DNA of 64,000 bases from the NCBI GenBank assembly GCA_037447655.1, contig JBBHKE010002497.1, positions 187,622 through 251,621 of the forward strand, in the 5' to 3' direction. The position numbers and the translations under genes were made by a program. The notes below the pieces were generated by a model. It did no database searches. It saw nothing but the letters and a program-made list of their open reading frames with translations, and had not been told where the DNA came from. Shown here piece by piece: positions 36,392 through 47,649 of this stretch. Each line of letters opens with the position of its first letter. The stretch's first letter is position 1. The stretch is from Zygnema cylindricum (taxonomy: Eukaryota; Streptophyta; Zygnematophyceae; Zygnematales; Zygnemataceae).

Positions 36392-37107
36392 CTTTAACCT
36401 CGATGCTCCACGTGTGAATCGTATGATAGCAAGCAGACCCGCCTGTTACGGCAGATAGTCCAAAATATGCTGACGTCACCGTGCTACATTCGTTACAAGA
36501 TGGCCGCAACCAATTGCAAAGTGATAATGTATGACTCAGCAATGCCCCGCTAGGCTTTTCTGAATCCAAGGCCAAGTATATCGACAAGATCTCCTGTTCT
36601 CCGTCATAATCCACCCATGCATACTTGCGATCGACGAGATTAGAAAGAATGCTAGTAGCTGCAATTTCGACACACCTATTAGTAAGATTTTGTCGTATAC
36701 CCACAAATTTGTTAATGGGTCGATGTCATTCTGATATGTATCAAACACGACAGAGAGAACTCCGACAGATTCTCCATAATCCTGCAATCCAAAGAAATCA
36801 CCATTGCCTTCCATTTTGGTTTGGTTCACGTTGGAAGCCAAAACCGAAAAGGCAAGCCCATCGCCTTCGCCGGTACTACCACTGATTCTTGGATTGGTGA
36901 AAGAAAACTGGACTTCAAAAGATGCTGATTGGCATTTAGAGTTTCCTATGTCACGAAGCACTTCAGTAGCTCCTCCAGACGGCCAGGCTCGTCCAAATGT
37001 AGCAAGATTGGAGGTGAGTTGTAAAGTTGTGCCGTTTATTTTCGTGTCTCCTTCATAAAGTAGGAGTGAATTGTTTGAGAAGCTTGGAAATGAATACGAT
37101 GCAATAT
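36392..37107 (-). pseudogene. L-type (legume-like) lectin domain, frameshifted exon
   Basis: It encodes a legume-type carbohydrate-binding beta-sandwich. In plants this is usually the extracellular part of lectin receptor-like kinases. From the 5' end it shows FPSFSNNSLLLYEGDTKING, GRAWPSGGATEVLRD, ASFEVQFSF, the GEGDGLAF motif holding the conserved Asp, VVFDTYQNDIDPLTN (normally followed by a metal-binding Asn/Asp pair and HVGI), and in the next frame YAWVDYDG, LALDSEKPSGALLS and YFGLSAVTGG. One frameshift near 36705 after LWV separates the two parts. A splice acceptor (TAACAG) sits at the 5' edge and a possible donor (AAAG/GTACAT) at the 3' edge. I found no signal-peptide exon, transmembrane segment or kinase nearby. 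A pseudogene fragment is most likely, unless the frameshift is a sequencing error. Confidence 0.82.
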
Positions 37108-37382
37108 CTGTTATGGAAAAAAAATGAAAAAATTTAGCATAGTAAGAATGATTAGGTACCTTTCTCTTCAAGCATTTATTTCATCTCCTTTCCTAGGAAT
37201 TAGGAAATAAATTTTTGGCCCAAAGTTTGATACAAACCATAAATTTCTTGATTATGTCGTAAAGTTGACACCACCAATAGCATTTGGGGACAAGGCACAA
37301 ATATATACTTCTTGAATCTAATTTTCAATTCGAGTTAAGGTGTACAATTTTGGATATCGTGACAGGTTTCACATAGTGATTG

Positions 37383-38085
37383 CTACAGGAGGAACTCCTC
37401 CTCCTCCTTAGCCGCCGAAATATAATAGTGTGAGTTTTTGACATTTCCCCTTTTCCAGGCAAATGAAGGCTTTTTCCCCTTATTCTCCTTCATACTTCGC
37501 CGTGGCTCAAATTCCGTCCCCATTTGCGATTCTTCTTCAATGAAACTTTTACCACTCGATTGAGAAGCTGAGGATTTCAGGGTGTCCAAAGAAATTCAGG
37601 AATTTTTGTTTCGGGAGCCACCTCTATGTAATCCAATTTCAAACTTTTAAACTTTTAAAAACTTCCCTCTTCCCCCTCTTGACCTTGAAGGCCAAAGCCT
37701 AATGTTCAAATCAAAACCTTCAATGTCCGGAAAATTATTGATATCATACTCCCCATAAAAATCTAGATTCGAATTCTTTGTCGCTGATCGGAGAATTGTT
37801 GATGAAAGATCCTCATGAAAGTCTACATTGCGAGATTCCACGATGATATTACAAATGGGATCGCAGATCCAATAAAGGCTCCCTTTATCGCTATAACCAG
37901 CTAAACACTTAGATCAACATCGAAATGCAAACATCCCTTTCTGATTTTGAGATTGAATATAAATAGTAGCACAACACCCCTAAATTTGAATGTGATGAAG
38001 TGTCATTTCGCCACCATACCATAATCTGTATGGCGTTGTCTCCCCCGAAACCGTGTAGTTAGTGGTTAGAATACCTTCACCCCAA
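37383..38085 (-). pseudogene. Copia integrase C-terminal relic
   Basis: Read right to left in shifting frames: WGEGILTTNY (near 38080), TPYRLWYGG with a following HI (near 38020), GYSDKGSLYWICDP (near 37890), then VESRNVDFHED (37820-37850). This is the order of the integrase end in Copia pol (WGEA, TPYE.W.GKKP, LGY...KAYR, SRDV.F.E). Beyond is an acidic/basic linker. With the gag relic at 38830-39370 on the same strand it probably forms one deleted element, now split by the small TIR element at 38443-38661. Confidence 0.7.
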
Positions 38086-38442
38086 ATATTGATATTTCGG
38101 CCGGATCCTTAACTTTGAGATTTGGTCGATAATTTTGTCGGAGACCAGACAGGTTTTCGGTCAACTCCATGCAGTCGACCGTGCATGAATTTTGTAACTT
38201 ATCCTTCTCCAGTAACTACACCATTCAGTCGTACAATCCAAATAAAATAACCTCCCAAAGGATTTACCTTGGCACCCACACGTTCGATTTGTGGTACGCT
38301 AAGAAGATTTACAAATCCATGGGGTATGCAAAGTGCGTTGACCAATTTGGTTTGAGCGATATTTCTAGATCCGTTAGGAGTCCAAGTAGGGAGATCTGCC
38401 CTTGTCCTACTAGCTGTAGCGATAGAACCAGTTTGGCCACTA

Positions 38443-38661
38443 TACCGTGTATCCCTATTAGTGTTAATAATTTTTAAGCCACGTAAAACAGTTTTTCTCC
38501 GTACACACTTGTCCGATTTTTAATTTGAGACTGCCAATCGGAAGCTAAGAATCTTACATTTCGATTGCAACAGTTTGATCAACAATGTGACACGTGTGTA
38601 CGGAGAAAAAATGTTTTAACTGGCAAAAAAAACATTAACCCTAATAGCGATTAACGGTGTA
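38443..38661. mobile_element. Short TIR element (second copy of the 2561-2779 type)
   Basis: 219 bp, like the copy at 2561-2779. The left end TACCGTGTATCCCTATTAGT pairs with the complement of CCTAATAGCGATTAACGGTG. TA stands at both edges. The interior shares TTTTTCTCCGTACAC and an ATTTCGATTGCAAC-type word with the first copy. It lies inside the minus-strand Copia relic. Confidence 0.72.
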
Positions 38662-38829
38662 GCAACCGTAATGTGCTGCGGTATTGTAAATTGGCGTATA
38701 TTGTTAGATAACGTCTCCTTCGTACACTAGTGGTGCGAAGCAATAATGTCAATTATCCACTTTTTTTTGGGTTTGGTGACGCTCGCCAACAGATCGATAG
38801 AAAGGTTGAGGGACGTGAAATTTTACGCG

Positions 38830-39370
38830 CCTTTACCTGTTTCAAAATGTTTGTCCACCTTAAAATGTCCTTCTCTACCTCAACAGTTGCCACGGCCGCC
38901 CAGTCAGCCGCCACTGCGACCACAATTTCAACCTCCTCCATCTCCTCTACCGCCTCTATTATCATTTTTGGAGTAGCATTGGGGGCTTATATGATCCCAT
39001 TTGTTGCAGAAATGACATTGATTCTCCTTGTCGGGTGAAAATGATAACATATGCCCCATCTTGTTGCGCTAAAAGGAAACACCATTATTGGGATCTTGAT
39101 ACGAAAGTTGAGAAGAAGGTTTCCCCCCTCTTTCTTATCTTGTAACCCCTCTTTATTGTTCTGTAGTAACTAAAACACCATCAGTTGATGGAGCATCTCC
39201 CATTGCTAACTCATCAGAAAGACCACCAACAGTACCTCACAAAATGGTCAACTTTGAGTCACTAATACTTGCTCTTCTGACTGGTTCGGTGAGGTTCGCA
39301 AACCCACCGATGGCAAAGGTTTCAATTTCTTCTTCTATCACAATTTTACTAGCTTGCTTTGTTGAAATCC
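38830..39370 (-). pseudogene. Copia gag relic with CCHC zinc knuckle
   Basis: On the minus strand, CHFCNKWDHISPQC (near 39000) is a CX2CX4HX4C nucleic-acid-binding knuckle followed by a Gly/Arg-rich run (NDNRGGRGDGGG). Before it come a SDSKLT/GGLSDEL segment (near 39240) and a lysine/glutamate-rich stretch, as in Copia gag. Several stops and frameshifts. It lies 5' of, and collinear with, the integrase relic at 37383-38085. Confidence 0.62.
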
Positions 39371-39381
39371 TCTCCTGAACC

Positions 39382-39407
39382 AAAAAAAAAAAAAAAAAAA
39401 AAAAAAA
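39382..39407. repeat. 26-base A run
   Basis: Twenty-six consecutive A bases on the plus strand (a T run on the minus strand), at the edge of the gag relic. Confidence 0.95.
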
Positions 39408-39709
39408 CTTTGTTAATGATTCTCAAAATATCCGCTGTAGTTTATGATGAACACCCCCCTGTGTAAACATTTTGTATTTTAGAAAAAAAAGAATGATTTC
39501 TATTTTGCAAAGATCTTGACAGCTTTTATATTTTAAAAAGGAGAGGATAAACAAATTCAAGAAAGTAAACTTGATAAAAAGAAAAAAAAACAAAAACAAA
39601 AAAAGGAAAAATAAACAAAAAACAATAAAAAACAAAAAAAAACAAAAAAAAAATAAAAATTGTTAACCAAGAAGCAAAAAAAGGACCACTGAGGACAAAA
39701 AACAAGTAC

Positions 39710-39971
39710 CTGCAAAAACCATAACTAGCGTCTGAAAAGCCTCCACGGACCATGCTGACGCTAATAAGACAAATTGTACGGCCTGGGATACGCCAAAATT
39801 TCCCACATGCTTCGTCAGCACATCATCCACCGTCAGTTCCTCGGACTGACACGTGGCAGTTTCTGAGTCAGTTGTGGAAGTAAGTGGCAGGATTTCAGCA
39901 TCAGTATCTCCGGAAATCCCGCCGGGATCCACGCTAGAAGAAACCTCGCCTGGAGGGGTGTAAACAGCCAT
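39710..39971 (-). CDS. Organic cation/carnitine transporter, first exon only
   Basis: The ATG at 39971 opens an 87-codon exon that ends at a clean donor (GCAG/GTACTT). The N-terminal cytosolic segment is acidic and rich in Ser and Thr. It is followed by the family signature LTVDDVLTKHVGNFG and the start of the first membrane helix (FVLLASAWSVEAFQTLVMVFA). In plants this pattern marks the OCT subfamily of major facilitator transporters, which have 12 membrane helices and about 500 residues. I found no further exon on the minus strand down to 34 kb; a Copia relic begins about 340 bases past the donor. It is either a 5' fragment left by transposon disruption or a gene whose remaining exons have moved. 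The exon itself has no stop or frameshift. Confidence 0.72.
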
Positions 39972-40605
39972 AATTTTGTTTTTTTGCCAAAGGATTTTTT
40001 CAGTGAAGGGGTTGGTATATAGTTTTATCTGAAGAAAGAATAACTTTTCACAACACTTTTTCTTTTTTTTCAAAAATTTCAAGAAGTAATTTAAAATTGA
40101 CAATAGCGAGACGGAGGTCCAAAGCTCTTCCTCACTCTCTTTTCTAGATTTGCCTTTTAGAAAAAACAAAAACAAAAAATGAAAAAAAAAATTAAAGAAA
40201 ATGCACTTTTTACAACATCGTATCGGATATCGGGAAGGTGGCGATATTATCGATGTTTAAGATGTGATGTGGCGCTACGTCGCATGCGATATGTCTATGT
40301 GAAAAACTGGCATTTTTTGTTGAACTTTTGAACCAGTTCTATATTACAGGTGCAGGGGAAACTTTCCTGTAGCCCGTTGGTTAGTTCTTGTTCTACTTTT
40401 TAGGCAAATGGCCAAATGCCACGTTGAAACGTAGAGCCCTTCTTTTAGCTGTTACCTGTAAAAGTCCCATGTAAACACATTTAGCAACCACCATTTCTGC
40501 TTAGCTCAAGAGCTAACAAAAGTACGAATGTGTACAAAATTTGTACAAACTTGGCAAAAATTTGATAAAGTTCTGTAATGTAGTTGCATTTGGCTTTGCT
40601 TGTGA
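39972..40605. other. 5' flank of the transporter exon
   Basis: Contains the presumed promoter of the transporter fragment. No clear TATA box was placed. GATATCGGGAAGG and CGATATTATCGAT words near 40220 resemble the interior of the hAT-like MITE at 32049. Confidence 0.35.
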
Positions 40606-40609
40606 GTGT

Positions 40610-41045
40610 ATACCTAAAACGAATCGCTAGAGCGTCTTGCGACAACACTACATGTCATCCAAACATAGAGGCATCAACGACACACTCATTTGGTTCTGTA
40701 AGATCAATGTGAGCAAAAGTTAGAGCATGCTTCAGATTCCATTTTATGTCTAATCTCCTTTGGATGCATTGTGACATACTTTTAACCATCCCATCAAGTT
40801 TTTACTTTGTCGAGTTTGCTAGAGGTTGAACAAGATAGTTCATCATTGGACCACGTAGCAAAAAATTCAATTTCACATCATGTTAAAAACTTGCCAAACA
40901 TGGTATTTATATTGTATCGGTGTGCGACTGAAGATAACAATATTATCAAGATACACAAACAAGGCAAAGGGGAAAACATATCATTTATGACATCTTTAAA
41001 CACAGTGGTTGCATTTGTGAAACTGAAAGGTAATGTCTTAAAATA
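40610..41045 (-). pseudogene. Ty3/gypsy reverse transcriptase and RNase H relic
   Basis: On the minus strand, LPFSFTNATTVFKDVIND (near 41030-40980) corresponds to the gypsy RT motif MPFGLTNAPATFQ..MND. LFVYLDNIVIFSRT (near 40960-40915) corresponds to the catalytic Y-x-D-D motif, with the second Asp changed to Asn. Further on, TFAHIDLTEPNECVVDAS (near 40700) corresponds to the start of gypsy RNase H. Frames shift several times. The single plus-strand open frame across it is a shadow. Confidence 0.72.
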
Positions 41046-41339
41046 TAATTTCCTTATTGAAGTGCAAATTTATTTTTAATCACAAACTTATTAGAATTGT
41101 AAATGTGTGGATAATATTTTGTCGAATTAAAGGACCTGAAGGAAAGAGTATATTAGTTTGTGGAAGATCGTGACAAGTTATGACCAATTGTGTGATAACT
41201 CTATATGGGCGCCTTTAGATTATGACCCTTAAACCTAAAAAATAATTACTATTAATATTATTTAAACCAATCCAGGTACGATTCAATTAATGTCAATCAC
41301 ACTGATTTAGGAAGCATTGAAATGGTACATTGTACAAAA

Positions 41340-41540
41340 TGTGTCGTGACATACATTAATCGCTCGTTGTTCGACGCAAAAGTACATAAAAAAATGTTAT
41401 ATAGCTGCGTAAAGACAAGAACAAAGTGGCATCGACATAGGAAAGCACACTCAAGTTTAATTAATGATTATAAAAAGTAGAGAAAATATTGTGAATATAT
41501 TCTCACGTGTTCAAACGTCAACCATGTGTACATAGACAAA
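41340..41540 (+). repeat. Interior fragment of the TA-TIR family
   Basis: Shares AAGCACACTCA, a tract of AATGATTATAAA, and CACGTGTTCAAACGTCAACCA with 12950-13030 and, in reverse, with 31550-31660. No terminal repeats were found, so this is a truncated copy. Confidence 0.55.
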
Positions 41541-41569
41541 AAAGGTTACTCCAAGGGAATGTGTGGACA

Positions 41570-42330
41570 ACTTCACTATTTTTGGGATTAAGCGTTAGGC
41601 TTGGCTCGTTGCTACAACGAATTTCGCCTCACTCCACATATCTTCTCAACAAATTTATATTACATTCCACTAACGTCTCGGCTTGCCGCACCCCTCTCTC
41701 ATGCGTAAGCCTCGTTGTTTTTTTGGCCAATCTATCGACGAGTAAGGCGTCCATTTGCTCCGCTGTTCACGCGCTTGGGAGCGTATAATAACACGTGTTA
41801 TAGTTCGATGGAATTGCTTTAGTAGGTAATGAAGCAAGATACACAGTGACACGCAAGGTGTCGCATATCCTCCCGCCACCTTCTCAATCTAGGGAATTTT
41901 TGCGACCCTCGCGTGGGTCTTGTGTTTTTGTACGGCGTAGAGAGAACACTTGGGGGTTTTAATTCTCATCGACCATGTGTCGCATGTTTCCATGCGTGCA
42001 GCATTACATACCGATGTTGCGGCTCGAGATGCAACGACCTCTAAAGAATGTTGTTACGCTCACTGAGACCCAAATGACAACTTCATGCCATTTGCTTTAG
42101 ATGTATTTAGTACCTTAGACTCTCCATTTGACAACTATATCGTGATTGCGCTCGACGGTCTTTTGAAGTTAGAGGATTTGATCGCCCTTCCCCAACTCTA
42201 ATTTCATTTTTTTACCGCCAACCTATCTTTGTCGCCCTTAAACGTTCTCAAGCATCGCCCTCATCCGATAAAAAAAGGTGGCGAAAGATGGTTGTCAATT
42301 GAGAGATTTACCTCAACGCCATCCGGTGCG
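41570..42330 (+). pseudogene. LINE C-terminal relic (second copy of the class)
   Basis: Read in shifting frames on the plus strand: RLGLPHPSLMRKPRCFFGQS (near 41675-41735), an IDE/GVHLLRCS segment (near 41740-41770), and after a gap HTDVAARDATTSKE (near 42010-42050) and FMPFALDVFSTLDSPFDNY (near 42085-42140). The same order of motifs occurs in the minus-strand relic at 24667-26200, and the LRC segment resembles a Cys/His cluster before the terminal domain. No RT core is present. Confidence 0.55.
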
Positions 42331-42339
42331 GATTGATGA

Positions 42340-44640
42340 TATTTGTCTTTCCGAACTTTAATGTTGACTTATTTTAGGATTTAGGCCAAAGGCCCATTTT
42401 GTCCTTCATAGTTTGTATATAGTGTGGTTTTTTAGTGCTATTGTTGTTCGGTTTCTGTGTTTTCACATGTTTTTTTTGCATTCAATGTCTTGCTCTTAGT
42501 GTTGCGCAACTTTTATAGTTTTTTTTCTTACTTCTGGGTTTTCCAACTATAACTTTTAATGGTAGTGAAAATATTCCATTTCCATCAAGTTTGTTACTTG
42601 GATGGTTTAACCATAACGGTTTTTATAATAAAATGTGTTCTCTTATAAAATACTGTAGTGGTACATGTGTTAATTAGTGTTTAAGTTTTACTAGCTTGGG
42701 GCCATTGACCAGAAATAACGTTAAACATTTTTTTCCGTACACCTATAATCTATTTACACGAAAAGCATTTCTTGGTGTAGCATATTCCCAATTTTTTTTT
42801 TCACTATGATGTAGGGCTTTCACTCTCGGTACCAGTTGTCACAAAAAGAGGGTCCACCCCATTAAGTTTACTCGTGTTCGTTCATACCTGGCCTGGGACG
42901 ACAAAGTTTATAAGGTCGTATTAACATTGTTGGTATGGAAAATCTTGTATGTGATCCGATTTGCGGATTTATGGTCAAGTTCAATCCGTCAAAAAGTGAG
43001 TTAACAAAAATCTACGCCTATCTGTACCAAACTGTACCGCTTATTTTGTTTTTATACGCGAAACAACATAAGAATCTTGCCAATACTTTGAAGGTTTGGG
43101 AGGTAACACTAACTGTAAGATATTCATTCGCGAGGCGTTCGCTTCATTTTTCTCTGTAGCTGACAACGTTTGCGGGGTTCACACTTGAAAAAGGGGAAAA
43201 CGGTATGGTATGAAAACGGTATTTTTTTTTGTCCGCCTTAAACTGGCACGTGACGCTAGCCTACGACAACTAGCCTGTCGAGATATAAGCCGCTTGTCCG
43301 TACGAAAAGTAAACGCTTTGTGGACATGATATGTACAAAGCCTTCCAAATCAAATTGTACATCTATACAAGCGTTTGTACAAATCAATAATAACCTCGGG
43401 GGAACTTAGTACATGCCAAAAAAAAAACAGCAAAGGAGCAAGCGGACACCTCACACGAATCATCTGTTCTTTTCACTTTCAAGTTCCAAATTTTTGATAA
43501 ACTAAGGAAAACTTTCCCAACAAAGGCTCTTCTTTTAATCCTATTTTTCTTGACAACCTCTTTCCATTGCTAGTTGCCGCTCACTCCCAAGGTTTCTTTA
43601 CCCTCACCATTTTCTTGGTTGTTTTTTTTTCTTGACAACTTAAGTTTAAATCTGCAACTTTTGATGAATGTTTAGATTTTAATATTAATTGTGTTGCATT
43701 TTGAGCTACAAAAACTGTATTGACAGGCTAAAAAGCTTCGTATTTATAAAGATGTAAATTTTTCATAATTTTCAATTCATGCTCATTAATTTCATTATAA
43801 ATATAATCGTTAGTTTTTGTAAATTACGCTATAATTTTTATAAATTTATAAGGTGAATCTTCTTAATTTTGATTGATACTATTAATAAGCCGCTGTAAAG
43901 TTATATTTGATTTATGTACAGATTTTGAATGTAAAATCTTTAGAAAATCTAAATCTACAATAGGGCTAGTTTGATATAATTGTAAAAAATCCACATTATC
44001 ATAGCCTGCAGTATATTAGATAAATTTAATATAATTCTATTTGAATATACTATCATTATTAAGAAAAAATTTCATTCGTGACTATCTAAACCTTTATAAA
44101 TCTATTATTTAGAATATCTTTGGAATGCCTTTTTTTTTTAAGGTCTTATTGAGTCTTTAAGTATGCATGCTGGACCATCGTTGGGGTTCAGATAATTTGT
44201 TGTTTTTGAGGTACCTTTAACTTCCAAATGTATGGTTATATTTACATTTTTAATGAAAAGACTATTACTTCTCCAAATAGTCGCTTCGTAAGATTTTTAA
44301 AGCATTAATGTTTCTTTTATTGGTGTAGATCGTAAACTTACAACAAAATTAACCTGAATGAAATTTTATTGAGATCTTATGCTTTCTGCTTAAGACTTAA
44401 CAAAAACATAGTTTTTTGTCCTTAAAATATTAACAACTATATTTCCAGTTAAAACTCTTTATTCATTTAGTGCATTTTTTTTAATAGCTAGAATATGTAT
44501 TTTTATCAATAACTTTTGTTTTTCCATTATATCATTAAAATTTTTTATAAAGTCAAAAATTAATCTGCCCAAAAACTAGTTCATCTTCCTAGGAAATAAA
44601 TCGTCTTTTAGACTATAAGTTAAACCATTTAATTGAAGAA
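42340..44640. other. Gene-free, very AT-rich region
   Basis: No gene recognised. From 43.6 to 44.6 kb it is particularly AT-rich with short poly-A/T runs and no unit repeat. Confidence 0.4.
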
Positions 44641-44751
44641 AGTTTATGATTATAGTTTACACACCCTATCCTTCACTAACACTCCCACTCCCATTTTTCG
44701 CCATTAAATCCTTGTACAAGCATGTTGTAAACATCCGAAGGAGATACACGA

Positions 44752-46112
44752 AAATGGAGGATATCAACTTTCCCGTTTTCAGTCAAATTTCACAAAAAGA
44801 TATGCCTCCAAATAGACATGTCACGCGAGGTGAACTAGAACAAGATCGTTGGAAGAAACATGAAATAGAGGTTTTGTTGGTTAGTTAGGTCAAACTCCAA
44901 AAAAACCCACGTAAGCATTGCACCAAACAGCAATGGCAAAAAATCACAATTGTCGTCAATCACTACCAGACAGTAAAGGCCATTCCATGGCTTCGTGTAA
45001 ACAAAAACTAAGCGACGGAAAAAAAATTGTAAATATGCAATGAGGAGGGAGAAAGAAACAAGGGAAGAACCTCAAGGGACATATTTTTTCATTTAAGTCC
45101 CTATTTTACACTGTCGCTTTGACACTACGAGCTAAAAGGTGGACAGTGAGAATTTGGAGCGATGTTGCTTTGACACTACGAGCTAAAAGGTGGACAGTGA
45201 GAATTTGGAGCGATTTGAGATATAGCAGGTAATAATGCGAGATTAAAAGTCAATGCAGGGAAACGAGTGATACCTCAAAATGAGACACCAAATCAGGAGA
45301 GGCAAAACTTAAACCACCATGAACCTGGTCCAAAGAAAAATAAGCAACTAATTACAGAAGGTGATATTAACGACGATAAAGGAATAAAAAATGCAACAGG
45401 GGTGCGAGGCAGTCTAATTCTGGTGGATGAATTAACAAGTGAGAAAAATTAAAAGAGAGTGGATGGAAAAAATAAGAACATTGGTGAGGAATATGATGGG
45501 TTTCATCCAGGTAAAAGTCATGCACAACCTATAATTCCGGATGAATGGTGCACAAGGCAAGAAAGCGACACTGATGACGATGAAAGAGAGTGCGAAATGT
45601 GGGGGGGGGGGCATCTAACACCGCAGAAGAGAGGGTTAAAGAGGTGTTCAGCTCGCTACAGAGCAGAAAAATCCCCACGCCAACCAAAACAACCCCCAAG
45701 TGGAAACCAACCTGCATTTTGGCAATTTAGTGTCGATGCATCGAAAATCCTGAACCTTCTAAGAGCAAGAATTAGAGTTCCCGAGGATGAAAAAAACAAT
45801 GCTTGGCCTAAGGAAATGATGATTTAAATGGGTTGGTATAAAGAATCTTTGGTATTATCAATAAGGCGGATGCGGATCAATCTGACAAAGGTCTAACGAA
45901 ACCAAAACCGAGTTGATCGAGCGTCGACTAGCTTTCGACATGGAGTGTCGAAGGAAAGACGGAGAAGATAAAAGGGAACAAAAAAAGAAAGAAAATGAGA
46001 GAGAAGAACGTATGGTACCAATTTGTGAGAGAGAAATAAAATTGAAGAAATGATGGTGAAAAATAAGGAGATGCGTCTAAAATTGGAGTGTGCCAAGCGC
46101 GAAGTCAACTAC
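44752..46112 (+). pseudogene. PIF/Harbinger ORF1-like (Myb/SANT-type) relic
   Basis: After the ATG at 44752 the reading contains RWKKHEIEVLLVS with Trp and Leu spacing like a Myb/SANT helix, then a second WQKI helix after stops. A long Lys/Glu-rich linker follows, and near 45900-46110 a coiled-coil-like end rich in Arg, Glu, Lys and Met. This is the usual form of the DNA-binding partner encoded beside PIF/Harbinger transposases. The transposase relic lies 1.5 kb downstream on the opposite strand. A G-run (45601-45610), a 51-bp duplication and several stops break it. The assignment is supported mainly by layout and neighbour. Confidence 0.42.
45115..45215. repeat. 51-bp tandem duplication
   Basis: GCTTTGACACTACGAGCTAA begins at 45116 and again 51 bases later; the two units, through GGAGCGAT, are identical over about 48 bases, which indicates a recent event. 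Confidence 0.92.
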
Positions 46113-46265
46113 TAGAAACACGTAGTAGGTAAGGTTCAATTTAGGTGGGTTGTTTTTTACATGTTTCCTTCACCTGTAATTTAATAGACCACAACAAAGA
46201 CCGTACATTTGAAAAAATCATCAATAGTTCATATTAAGAATGAGCAGTCGGAAGCCTAATCGCAC

Positions 46266-46830
46266 AGCCAAAGCAACATGAGCTCTGTTTTGACGTGTAT
46301 TTAATATATGTTTTCGTTGCTTTTGTGTGTCTTAAGGATGCACGTTATTTGTTATGGATTAGAAGACTGCAATATGAGCTCCGTTTTGACGTGTATTTAA
46401 TATATGTTTCCGTTGCTTTTGTGTGTCTTTTGTTATGGATTACAAGACTTTCGAACTGTAGAAGTGAAACAAACATCGATCTAGCACCTCAAATTCAAAT
46501 TTGTTGAAATAGAGCTTGTAGGATTGCTCATGTGTAAATTATATAAAATTCATCAATAGATGCAAAGACGACTGTGAATTAGCATTATATCAAAACTTCT
46601 TCGTAGAATATGTTTTGTATTTTGTCAGTTTTTGAGGTCATGTAAGTCATGTTTTTTGTGTGAGTTTTAAGGATGCAGGTTATTGTTTATGGAATATAAG
46701 GCATCTTGATTATGGAAATGAGACAGACATGGAGCTAACACCTTAGATCCAAATTTGTTGAAATAGAGTTTGTGGGGTTGCTATTGTATAAATTATATGA
46801 CATTCGCTAATGGAAGCGAACACCTATTTG
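46266..46830. repeat. Nested tandem duplications between the Harbinger genes
   Basis: An inner duplication (46274-46372 and about 46373-46453) shares TTTTGACGTGTATTTAATAT and GTTGCTTTTGTGTGTCTT. A larger, more diverged duplication repeats the block containing CAAATTTGTTGAAATAGAG (46495 and 46750) about 255 bases apart. It lies in the spacer between the convergent ORF1-like and transposase relics. Confidence 0.75.
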
Positions 46831-47649
46831 AATGGGCACTTTATGAAAGTTTTTTTCTAGTATATTTAATGTATGAATGTTTCGATTTTGAAAGTCATTC
46901 AAATCTTTTTTTTTCTTTTTTTTTGCAACTATGTAAAGACAACGATGCCCTATGTATGTGAGATGTTTGCAATGCAAAACCAAAACACATTAATATGGCG
47001 ATTTTGTAGGTAATTTAGGTCAAAGTGTAAGTATAATCTGAACGCCTATACATCTTTTAACCCGAACCAACAAACTTTTACGGAGGTGTCCTCATTTTGA
47101 TAAATTACACTGATTATAAATGAACCAAAAAGAATTCACAATGTGTATTCTTACATGGTTTCAATATTGTTAAAGAAGCATGAAGTTATGATTCTAAGAT
47201 TAATCACAACGATACACGAGACCATTCAAAACCTTTGAGCTTGAAACCTATTTTGGTGAAAAGACATAGGGATACAAAGTTCACACTTATTGTGTGAAAT
47301 TGTGATATTTCCATATATAATCTGCAAAACACTAAAAACAAACCTCAACTAGAACAGCAACAAAAGAGCAAAACATAAACGTATAAACTTCAACGGCACA
47401 CCATTTTATCATGTAAACTATACAAAAGGCATAGAAAACAAGTAGTAATTAAAATAACAAGCAAAAAAATAGCATAAATACATCTATTAGACTCAAAAAA
47501 CCATTTTTGTTATTTTTTTACAACCAACAACGATAACCACATTTTAAACACTTGTTAAAACTCTTAAAGTCTCACTTATACAACTACCTATCATGTGTAT
47601 GAATCATGCAAAAATTTTGCACGAAAATCAATCACTATATATGGCTTTA

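Noticed and set aside
38169-38477. Plus-strand 102-codon frame containing a LWYAKK word reminiscent of Copia integrase
   Set aside because: A single short similarity without neighbouring motifs; the clear Copia signal here is on the minus strand.
40807-41079. Plus-strand 90-codon frame
   Set aside because: It is the shadow of the minus-strand gypsy reverse transcriptase relic.
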